From NCBI GenBank assembly GCA_022793375.1, contig JAAWCS010000042.1:1-64000 (forward strand): a stretch of 64,000 nucleotides of DNA, in the 5' to 3' direction. The notes below the pieces were generated by a model. That model did no database searches. It saw nothing but the letters and a program-made list of their open reading frames with translations, and was not told the origin of the DNA. A program made the translations under genes and the position numbers. Each line of letters starts with the position of its first letter. The stretch's first letter is position 1. Positions 52,550 to 62,772 of the stretch are shown piece after piece. The DNA is from Lachnospiraceae bacterium. GTDB lineage: Bacteria; Bacillota; Clostridia; Lachnospirales; Lachnospiraceae.

Positions 52550-53370
52550 TCCCGGATGCATAAGCGCTTGATATGAATCATCAGGTATAATAATTCGTCC
52601 CGATTCAATTTGTACTGTTTCATTCTTACAATATAATCGCTTATTTTCAACACACACTCGCAAATCTTTGGTTCTTGTTCTGAAAAAGACACATACATAG
52701 CGCCGTTCCCGTCGTTTAATACCTCATTTCTATCAATGCGCAAAAACAGATACTGCATATGACTTACATATCTTGCATAGTTGGCCGAATCCTTATTGAT
52801 CTCCATTTGAAATTCCGCCTCGATAATTTCGATAATTTCTTCCGTCATCTGTTCGGCGCCTTTATAGATCTTATTCGATTCCAAATCAGATTCCGCGTTC
52901 AGGATATTCATTGCAATGCCCAAAATTTCATCTTGCGATAAGTGTACGTGAAATACGGCGTTTATTTTCTCGACCGCACGCTTTCCGATCGCAAACTCCT
53001 TTGGATGAAGATTGCGAAAATCCAGATACAGAGGCATCCTAACGCTGGTTTCTTTTTTATAGCGCTCAATGCAGAAGTCAATATGGTCCGCCATTGTAAA
53101 CAGCAGATTCGGATTGATCCGGCCTTGCAGCTGCGCCCGGCACCAATCCAAGATTTGGCTCGACAGCTCCAGGGATTCCTGCGTCAGATCGTTAATCATT
53201 TTCAGATATCGGTTTTCTATGCCGTAGTAGCTCTTTTCAATCCGTTTCAGGTCGGTCAGTTCGTAGGGAATCTTATTGAAACCCAGTGCTTTCCCAAAAG
53301 CAACCACTTCGCGACCATTATTATCGACACAGAGAACCACGTTGTTATTAAATCTCCGAATCACCTTCAC
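52507..53370 (-). CDS. BglG/LicT-family transcription antiterminator
   Basis: 287 residues from the GTG at 53370, which has GGGGAGGTG upstream; ATG starts are absent nearby. RNA-binding CAT domain (MKVIRRFNNNVVLCVDNNGREVVAFGKALGF..., 1-57), PRD1 (about 65-170, with DHIDFCIERY) and PRD2 (about 172-287, with YARYVSHMQYLFLRI and LMIHIKRLC), whose histidines are PTS phosphorylation sites. Binds RATs to prevent termination when sugar is present. It autoregulates through RAT 1. Confidence 0.95.
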   Translation of the reverse strand: MKVIRRFNNNVVLCVDNNGREVVAFGKALGFNKIPYELTDLKRIEKSYYGIENRYLKMINDLTQESLELSSQILDWCRAQLQGRINPNLLFTMADHIDFCIERYKKETSVRMPLYLDFRNLHPKEFAIGKRAVEKINAVFHVHLSQDEILGIAMNILNAESDLESNKIYKGAEQMTEEIIEIIEAEFQMEINKDSANYARYVSHMQYLFLRIDRNEVLNDGNGAMYVSFSEQEPKICECVLKISDYIVRMKQYKLNRDELLYLMIHIKRLCIREECYQQGITSEKKQ

Positions 53371-53478
53371 TGCCGCACCTCCCCCCCAGACAAAAGAAAC
53401 GATATATGTATCCTCCCCCGAAATAGAACAACCCATACAAGAAACCTGATCTGTGGCTGTGCAGTGTGTTTTTATAAA

Positions 53479-53546
53479 TAAAAAAACTCTTTGGGCGCAA
53501 CACAAAACGGATACAATTCCGGTGATGCCTCAAAGAGTAACATTCC
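53479..53546 (-). promoter_or_regulatory. RAT 1 plus terminator in the bglG leader
   Basis: The minus-strand RAT spans 53521-53546 (GGAATGTTAC ... GGCATCACC). The terminator's 5' arm ACTCTTTG (53531-53538) lies inside the RAT and pairs with CAAAGAGT (53486-53493), followed by TTTTTTTATT. The two folds exclude each other. Confidence 0.88.
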
Positions 53547-53558
53547 TTATATTGTAAA

Positions 53559-53587
53559 ACTTTAATAGAATCCAATGGATTTGTCAA
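53559..53587 (-). promoter_or_regulatory. Promoter of the bglG operon
   Basis: Minus-strand TTGACA (53582-53587), 17-bp spacer, TAAAGT (53559-53564), so the transcript would start a few bases before RAT 1. Confidence 0.8.
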
Positions 53588-53713
53588 TGTACAAAAATGA
53601 TAAAATAGAGAGTGGATTTTTGTGAACTTTATCCAAAGGTAATTGCAGACCGGATTCCTTCTTTAATCGGATTGACTCCTGAAAGCATCGGCACATAGCA
53701 GAAAGGGGTTAAT

Positions 53714-54010
53714 ATGAAGCGAACAAGCCAACGTTATATGGCACAGCTCAAAAATCGACCAGCAGAAGCATTGTCTGCAAAGTTGTCTCTTTTTGACCCT
53801 CGCCGGCCTGACCGGGACAGGAGTATCCTTGTGCTGAAAAAAGACCTTCTCATGCTCTGCCTGCTCCACGCAAGCTTTTCGGATACACAGGAAAGCGCTA
53901 TATACGCCATCTTGTGGGAACTTTGCCGAAACGGATATACCGAGCAGTACGAGGGCAGCCGTTCCGACGGCCCTGTCCGAATTCGGCCTGGAATGACGTA
54001 TAGGAATTGA
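53714..54010 (+). CDS. 98-residue protein of unknown function
   Basis: ATG with AAAGGGG five bases upstream. MKRTSQRYMAQLKNRPAEALSAKLSLFDPRRPDRD..., basic N-terminus, a hydrophobic stretch DLLMLCLLHASF around 45, no domain recognised. Its stop codon lies inside the promoter of the next gene. Could be a small regulatory or decayed protein. Confidence 0.5.
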   Translation: MKRTSQRYMAQLKNRPAEALSAKLSLFDPRRPDRDRSILVLKKDLLMLCLLHASFSDTQESAIYAILWELCRNGYTEQYEGSRSDGPVRIRPGMTYRN

Positions 54011-54035
54011 ATTTCTTTTTCTTCTGTGTTACAAT
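54007..54035 (+). promoter_or_regulatory. Promoter of the DUF5721 gene
   Basis: TTGAAT (54007-54012), 17-bp spacer, TACAAT (54030-54035). Confidence 0.75.
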
Positions 54036-54083
54036 CATTGTGGTTAAAGATCTGATTATCACACTGCAATAAGGAGACATCTC

Positions 54084-54584
54084 ATGATTGCCCTTCACTT
54101 TCCGGATATTCGTCTCACCACCAACAAACTTTTTGCTGCCGAAGATTTTGACGCTTTTCTTGTATCGGAACTCAGCTTGTCCACGCTGTGTACGTTCCAG
54201 ATTGACGGCCATATTCCGGGGGACTATTTCTCCGCCGAAGAATTAGAAGAACTGCCCGATGCAAAGCTGGTCGCCTGGAAGCAGCTACGGCCGCTTGTTT
54301 TCCAGCTGATTAAAGGAAATCGTCTGCCCGGACAGTTTAAGATCGTTTTTCGGCTGGCCGGTTACAATGTGGAAAAATTTTTAAAGCAGACCGGGCTGTC
54401 GTATCGCCCCGAGGATGTCGGCGGACTGTTTTTAAACCTGCGCTATACGAACCAGGCCCTCTCCTGCTATACGGGAACTTCGCTGAACGTGTTTGATTTG
54501 TCTAAAAATCTTGACCATGAGTGGGATCGGATGGTGAGGGGGTTTTTCAGGCAGAAGGGGATTCCTTTTGAGGAGGAGCGGTGA
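54084..54584 (+). CDS. DUF5721-like protein
   Basis: 166 residues with AAGGAG before the ATG. MIALHFPDIRLTTNKLFAAEDFDAFLVSELSLSTLCTFQIDGHI... and GGLFLNLRYTNQALSCYTGTSLNVFDLSKNLDHEWDRMVRGFFRQKGI match, from memory, a Lachnospiraceae family of unknown function. Soluble, no catalytic motif evident. Confidence 0.75.
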   Translation: MIALHFPDIRLTTNKLFAAEDFDAFLVSELSLSTLCTFQIDGHIPGDYFSAEELEELPDAKLVAWKQLRPLVFQLIKGNRLPGQFKIVFRLAGYNVEKFLKQTGLSYRPEDVGGLFLNLRYTNQALSCYTGTSLNVFDLSKNLDHEWDRMVRGFFRQKGIPFEEER

Positions 54585-54759
54585 TGGGGAAAGAAGGGTT
54601 ATGGGGCGAAGACACGCCGCAAAGCAGATGCCGGCCGGTTCCCCGGACATGGTGGCATGCACACCAAATCGTCCGGGGAACCGGCCGGCACCCGCTCTGC
54701 GGCTGTTTTCTGCATACCGCAAAACCTCTTTTGCATGGGCGTATCCGGCTTTATTGTCA

Positions 54760-55161
54760 TTAGTCCTCGCAGCCCGTCGCGGCGACCGGGATTCTCTCAA
54801 AAGACAGGTATCTTGTCCCCTGAAAGGAAAGACTGCCTTCGTCGCCTTCGCTCAGCATGCCGTACTCCGGGCCGCTTACGGTAAATTCCATTCGGTCTCC
54901 GCTTTCCACCTGGAACGTGACGTAGTACCAGGTCGTGGAACCATGATGGACGTCGGTATTTGAATGGGCACCATGGGATACGTTAATCCGCTTTGAAGTA
55001 ACCACGGCAAAAACCGTAAGCCGCGGGGAGTGGTTGTTTTGATTCCACTGTGCAAACCCTCTGAATGCGTTTATAACAAAAACAATCAGAATCACAACAA
55101 ACATCAGGGTGAACGGGGTGCTGAACGTATTAAATGGATTAAATCCGTAATTAAGTCCCAT
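54760..55161 (-). CDS. DUF2500-like membrane protein
   Basis: 133 residues. One N-terminal membrane helix (FTLMFVVILIVFVINAFRGF), then a beta-rich domain: AVVTSKRIN, STTWYYVTFQVESGDRMEFTVSGPEYGMLSEGDEGSLSFQGTRYLSFER, the DUF2500 pattern. Function unknown. Convergent with the DUF5721 gene, separated by GC-rich sequence with no clear terminator. Confidence 0.82.
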   Translation of the reverse strand: MGLNYGFNPFNTFSTPFTLMFVVILIVFVINAFRGFAQWNQNNHSPRLTVFAVVTSKRINVSHGAHSNTDVHHGSTTWYYVTFQVESGDRMEFTVSGPEYGMLSEGDEGSLSFQGTRYLSFERIPVAATGCED

Positions 55162-55800
55162 GTCTGTATTTCCTTTCCTTTTTTGCCTGTTTCCCTCTTT
55201 TTCATTGCTCTCCGGGATACTTTTCTATTTGCTTGGTGGTTGACTTTAACCTGCCTGTTCTTTGTACAAGCAAATGCGGCTGTTTATCTTGATTCATTAT
55301 ACTACAAAAACCGGATAAGGAAAACTGTTTTTCCGCGAATGACATACTATAATAAAGTTGTAGCGGAAGTGGCTAATGGGATATAATCAAACTCATAAAA
55401 AATTTCAACTCTCTGAAATAGTCTTTATTGGCAGGCATATACAATAGAAGAACATAGATGTACCTGGAACACATTCCGTCTGTTGGCCTTAGCTGTCTCT
55501 ATCATGCTGTAGAGTTCAGCGTCCCAATTTACGCACAAAAATTTTCTCAGACAAAGGGCTCCTTTTCCAGGCGTTTCGTTACTCTGTTCCAGGCCTAGAA
55601 GCCGGAGGTCTTTTACATCCGTTTCTGAATTTATGTCCAAGCATTTTCAGCTTGTTTTGCTGCTCGGCGGGGATGTCCTTCATGCCTGTCTTTAAAAGGC
55701 ATAGCTTGTTCACAAGGATACACCTCTGCGCGATGGTCTTGCTGCTCTAGGATGCGGGAGCCTGGGACTGTATATGTATTTTCTGAGTGGCACCCAATAA
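55162..55800. other. Gene-free stretch before the CRISPR array
   Basis: About 640 bases. The left part is AT-rich and should contain the DUF2500 promoter (TATAAT near 55290, minus strand). A minus-strand open frame of 71 codons (55425-55640) has no ribosome site and no recognisable family. It may be a decayed gene. The right end grades into the oldest, degenerate CRISPR repeats. Confidence 0.5.
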
Positions 55801-57965
55801 CATGGCCCTCCGCTTACGTGGGGAAAAGCCAGTGTTCGTCGCCGCAGACTGGCAGCCGGTGGGATCACCCCCGCCTATGCGGGGAAAAGTCGAATCCCTC
55901 GCCATAATTGCCGTTATAGATAGGAGCATCCCTGCTTACGCGGGGAAAAGTCATTGACCGCAGATTTCACGCACTCCCACGTAGGATCACCCCCGCCTAC
56001 GCGGGGAAAAGACCGCAAGTATCCAGCGGCAAGGTTGTGGATACCAATCACCCCCGCCTACGCGGGGAAAAGACAGTATTGATAGCGCACTGGGCGGGTA
56101 CAGTAGGATCACCCCCGCCTACGCGGGGAAAAGGAACAACTTTAAAAAATATGATAGATGACGTTGGGATCACCCCCGCCTACGCGGGGAAAAGACTCGA
56201 TCCGCTACATGTATACTTTCTGCTATAGGATCACCCCCGCCTACGCGGGGAAAAGGGAGTTACAAAGTATGAGACATTACGCTACTAGGGATCACCCCCG
56301 CCTACGCGGGGAAAAGCCTTTGATTGTTAAAAAGTGCTTTTCTTACTGGGGATCACCCCCGCCTACGCGGGGAAAAGTCGACAGGGCGGTGACCGCTTGC
56401 TCCTGTCTAGGGATCACCCCCGCCTACGCGGGGAAAAGGACACCGCCATGTTGAGATTGTATTAGGACTTAGGATCACCCCCGCCTACGCGGGGAAAAGC
56501 GACAGCCTGCGGACCGCTTTTGAAGCGAACGAGGATCACCCCCGCCTACGCGGGGAAAAGCCAACCAGATGAGCATGAACACGAGAGATGTCAGGATCAC
56601 CCCCGCCTACGCGGGGAAAAGGCAAGCCCTCACCAGCTGCTTTGTGACTCCCTGGGATCACCCCCGCCTACGCGGGGAAAAGGTAATACTCACGCTTCTT
56701 ATCCCAGTACTTCATAGGATCACCCCCGCCTACGCGGGGAAAAGTCCCACAGCACCAGCAAGGGATTCTTCGTAAAAGGATCACCCCCGCCTACGCGGGG
56801 AAAAGGAGACGCCCTTACCTGGAGGCGGTGAGTGCGGAGGATCACCCCCGCCTACGCGGGGAAAAGTTATAACATATCTCACTTACTGGGAAAGAACAGG
56901 GATCACCCCCGCCTACGCGGGGAAAAGGTACCCGGAACACTTAAAAGGAATGTTCCATGGGGATCACCCCCGCCTACGCGGGGAAAAGCAAACGTCTCCC
57001 AATATGGCCGACCGTCGACCGGGATCACCCCCGCCTACGCGGGGAAAAGAGTATCTGTCCTTTTCAAAACCGACATAATCTAGGATCACCCCCGCCTACG
57101 CGGGGAAAAGGAATTGCACTTCCGTTATTGATAGCCTTATTAGGGATCACCCCCGCCTACGCGGGGAAAAGAGCTATTCTTATGACAGAATTAGAAGCAT
57201 ATGGGGATCACCCCCGCCTACGCGGGGAAAAGGTTGATCTGTCTGCATTCATCACGCAAATAGAAGGATCACCCCCGCCTACGCGGGGAAAAGTTACTCT
57301 TCGCCACTCCATAGCAGTTCGGATAGGGATCACCCCCGCCTACGCGGGGAAAAGGCTGGTATAAGGCCATTGGCGGCGGGTGTGACAGGATCACCCCCGC
57401 CTACGCGGGGAAAAGAATTTACCACGTCTCCATCCAGGTCGTTCACCGGGATCACCCCCGCCTACGCGGGGAAAAGAATTTACCACGTCTCCATCCAGGT
57501 CGTTCACCGGGATCACCCCCGCCTACGCGGGGAAAAGGGAAAGGGGAAACCATGAAAGGATATTTGGACGGGATCACCCCCGCCTACGCGGGGAAAAGAA
57601 GATGTGTCCATAAATTCCAAAACGGGAATCAGGATCACCCCCGCCTACGCGGGGAAAAGGCTCCCATCTCACCGATCTCTTCTGTGAGCTTAGGATCACC
57701 CCCGCCTACGCGGGGAAAAGCCTGAACCTCCTGCATCTGGCGTGTGGATACCAGGATCACCCCCGCCTACGCGGGGAAAAGTACCAGCTGGCCCGCGGGC
57801 ATTCCTGGGAGTGGGGATCACCCCCGCCTACGCGGGGAAAAGCGCTGGGGGACATGCTGTCCCGATCCAGCACGAGGATCACCCCCGCCTACGCGGGGAA
57901 AAGTTCGATCCGCCGCCCCTTTCTTAAGCGCGCAAAGGGATCACCCCCGCCTACGCGGGGAAAAG
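55801..57965 (-). CRISPR. Type I-E CRISPR array, 36 repeats / 35 spacers
   Basis: 28-bp repeats; on the transcribed minus strand they begin CTTTTCCCCGCG and end GGCGGGGGTGATCC, with a stem CCCCGC/GCGGGG. They are close to type I-E repeats of Streptococcus and Enterobacteria. Repeats start at 55801 and every 61 bases after that, with two 62-base steps (spacers 56683-56716 and 57904-57937 are 34 nt; the others 33). The repeats at 55801 and 55923 are degenerate; 55862 and 56045 carry one to three changes. These mark the old trailer end, so the leader is next to cas2. The spacers at 57416-57448 and 57477-57509 are identical. The base after each repeat (minus strand) is C or T in 34 of 35 cases. 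Confidence 0.98.
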
Positions 57966-58009
57966 GCTAAAAAGGTCCCTTAAAACAAGCATTCTTAATA
58001 CCATGCACT
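57966..58009 (-). promoter_or_regulatory. CRISPR leader (short)
   Basis: Only 44 AT-rich bases separate the cas2 stop codon from the newest repeat. The leader, and probably the array promoter, must therefore reach into the 3' end of the cas2 gene. On the minus strand it ends AAGGGACCTTTTTAGC before the first repeat. Confidence 0.6.
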
Positions 58010-60456
<2,447 letters not shown>

Positions 60457-60460
60457 TGTA

Positions 60461-61105
60461 TCACCCCAATTCCCGCATCGCGTCATATTCCGTTTCATTT
60501 TGACTGCACTCCACAAAGCCTTCCGTGAGTCTGCGATAGCCGTATACCCGCCTGGCCGGATTGAAGGATATTGGCATGTCCTGCAGCATTCCTGCGCCTG
60601 GCTTCTTCGTTTCAATCTGTATCCGCAGCATGTTTTCGTGTTTTTCGCTAAGCGGCGGTTCTTCGCGAAGTGCAGTTTCAAGCGGCAAATCACGGATTCC
60701 TATCACAACGGGCAAAGTAGGCGGACATGACCTCCGTCCTAAAAACAACGGAAACTGCGGGTTTTGCAAAGCAATCTCCAGTTCCTTCAAAAGTTCGTAT
60801 TCCCCCTCTAATCCAGCTAAAAATATCGCGTCGCAAAGATAATGACGATACGTCACATAGGAACTCTTTTCAGAATGCGCCATGTGAAAATCCGTGATAT
60901 CCTCGCCCTCACGGTCGGCGCGGACTCCGAATGTAAGCATATTCAGCTTTGACAGATCGCTGTCTCTTCTCATCCCCAGCGCTGCCGCCAGCATTCCTAC
61001 AACACCGCTTTTCGTCGGCATTTTTTCCGTTGTTCTTATTTCAAATTTTGAACTGCTTCCCCACGACTGCAAGGGAGCTGCAAGCCTTAAAAGCAGGGTT
61101 GCCAT
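60461..61105 (-). CDS. cas5: Cascade subunit Cas5e
   Basis: 214 residues from the ATG at 61105, which has AGAGGTGAG upstream. RAMP fold: LLLRLAAPLQSWGSSSKFEIRTTEKMPTKSGVVGMLAAALGM is the Cas5e signature. It caps the 5' end of crRNA in Cascade. Starts one base after the cas7 stop. Confidence 0.95.
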   Translation of the reverse strand: MATLLLRLAAPLQSWGSSSKFEIRTTEKMPTKSGVVGMLAAALGMRRDSDLSKLNMLTFGVRADREGEDITDFHMAHSEKSSYVTYRHYLCDAIFLAGLEGEYELLKELEIALQNPQFPLFLGRRSCPPTLPVVIGIRDLPLETALREEPPLSEKHENMLRIQIETKKPGAGMLQDMPISFNPARRVYGYRRLTEGFVECSQNETEYDAMRELG

Positions 61106-61106
61106 A

Positions 61107-62150
61107 TCACTCACCTCTGCTTCCGGACAATTTTTCTCTTACGGCAGATTTTACTTCTTCAAGGATCTGCGAGATATTCATCTCGCCAAATTCCCAGACT
61201 TTTTCCGGTTCACATGCGAATTTATGATATATCGTATCAGCATATTCGCGGAATTTTTTCTCAGACTCTTCAAGATAGCCGTTTGTGCCGGAAACAGGTT
61301 TTTCAAAGGCGCCTGCAAGATTGACCGGCTGATCGGTTCTCAGCGCAATATAGACAAAATCGGGAAGCGTTCGATTTGCAAACGTATTCTGCTTTCCTGT
61401 AGGCATTGTTTTAATAAACGCCTCGGCAAAACATTTTACCGCTTCTTCTGTCTGAGTTCCCAAATTTTTTTGCAGCTCAATAACGTTTACGGTCGCATAT
61501 CGGTAAAGCGTCGCTGAGTTAAATTCCACGGTCCCTAGATGTCCTGCTCCCGATTCTTCGCCCCGAATCAAATCGTCTACCGCGGTAAAATAATCGTACT
61601 CATTGTGTACCGCATGCGTAGATATCGCATGCGCAACCTGTGCGGCCGCGTCAAAATTCAGAGACGGGTCGGCAGCCACCATCCTGCCGAACAACGCCAT
61701 ATCCATAGAAGGCGCAGCTTTTAAGGCATTTTGATATTCCTTTTTGTCTTTGCTTTGTTGAATTGCCAAACGCGCCAGAGCTTTTGCCTGCGCTGCACTG
61801 AAAAACATCAATACGGAGGATAATCCTTCTTTGTCTGTTTTTATCCCTGCATTTCCTAACGCATTCAATGCAAGCGTATTTGCTTTTTCACTTTCTATAC
61901 TGTCATCAATCTCTCTCATCACATTAGCAATCATTTGAGAAATCTTTTTTGTGCGGACTCCTACTTCCTCCTCACACAGCATTTCTCTGAACATGGTGCG
62001 CATTTCGTGCTTCCATGCCTGGGAAGAAACTCTGGCTCTCACCGCGCCGCCATACTTGGCTGTTTTCGGGCTGCCCGTATCATCGCGATTGATACAGCTC
62101 GGCGGAACGTTTTGCAGCACATGAATGTCTACATATAAATTATTCTTCAT
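61107..62150 (-). CDS. cas7: Cascade backbone subunit Cas7e (Cse4/CasC)
   Basis: 347 residues. VDIHVLQNVPPSCINRDDTGSPKTAKYGGAVRARVSSQAWKHEMRTMF is the family N-terminus, and GAGHLGTVEFNSATLYRYATVNV lies in the centre. It forms the six-fold filament around the guide. ATGA overlap with cse2. Confidence 0.96.
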   Translation of the reverse strand: MKNNLYVDIHVLQNVPPSCINRDDTGSPKTAKYGGAVRARVSSQAWKHEMRTMFREMLCEEEVGVRTKKISQMIANVMREIDDSIESEKANTLALNALGNAGIKTDKEGLSSVLMFFSAAQAKALARLAIQQSKDKKEYQNALKAAPSMDMALFGRMVAADPSLNFDAAAQVAHAISTHAVHNEYDYFTAVDDLIRGEESGAGHLGTVEFNSATLYRYATVNVIELQKNLGTQTEEAVKCFAEAFIKTMPTGKQNTFANRTLPDFVYIALRTDQPVNLAGAFEKPVSGTNGYLEESEKKFREYADTIYHKFACEPEKVWEFGEMNISQILEEVKSAVREKLSGSRGE

Positions 62151-62752
62151 CTTTCTCTTCCTCTTCCGTTATCCTTCGTTTCAGCAAACCGATAAAAATC
62201 CTGGCCCCACTTCAAGCGGATTTGATCCGCTTGGTTCTCGAATTGAAACCAGTACAGGTCTTTTGCCAGTTCTACATAATCAAGCCTGATATCGTGGTTT
62301 CCAAAAAGCCGCACAAGTGTTTTTAAGTGATAGGAAAGCTCCGCCATATCATCGGATCTCGCCGCAATGCTAAGTTTTCGTCTTATATTTTCCTCATCTT
62401 CCGTACTGCGAACCAGTTTTCGCATGGCTCGTCCGAGACGGTTTTCTTCGCCTTCCTCGTTCATCGGGACGGAATGTCCCTGCTGATGAAGTGCGAACAG
62501 CGTCAATGCCGTATAGACCGCCCACTCTGCGTAGGACGGCTTGCCGTCTTTCCCCATCAGTTCCTCCGGCATGTTCTTCAGAAACACCCCCCACAATTCA
62601 GGAAGTTCTCCCGGACTTTTTCCGATGCCCCGGCGAAGCTGCGCCAGCTGTGCCTTAGAGCTGCTTTGGTCAAGAACTCTGTCCTCCTTTGCCAGCAAAT
62701 CGATCTGCGCTTTCACATATTTATGAATTTTTGCTTCTGTTCCCGTTTCCAT
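62147..62752 (-). CDS. cse2: Cascade small subunit Cse2 (CasB)
   Basis: 201 residues, alpha-helical, with SKAQLAQLRRGIGKSPGELPELWGVF and AVYTALTLFALHQQGHSVPMNE, then RSDDMAELSYHLKTLVRLF. Two copies stabilise the R-loop in type I-E Cascade. GGGAGGTGA precedes the ATG. Confidence 0.93.
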   Translation of the reverse strand: METGTEAKIHKYVKAQIDLLAKEDRVLDQSSSKAQLAQLRRGIGKSPGELPELWGVFLKNMPEELMGKDGKPSYAEWAVYTALTLFALHQQGHSVPMNEEGEENRLGRAMRKLVRSTEDEENIRRKLSIAARSDDMAELSYHLKTLVRLFGNHDIRLDYVELAKDLYWFQFENQADQIRLKWGQDFYRFAETKDNGRGRER

Positions 62753-62772
62753 TTTTCTTCACCTCCCGTTCC

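Noticed and set aside
55425-55640. 71-codon minus-strand frame before the CRISPR array
   Set aside because: No ribosome site, no recognised family; treated as non-coding or a decayed remnant.
55984-57983. Plus-strand open frames with repeated ITPAYAGK / SPPPTRGK / DHPRLRGEK peptides
   Set aside because: They are read-throughs of the CRISPR repeat in three frames; there is no ribosome site and the period matches the 61-bp repeat-spacer unit.
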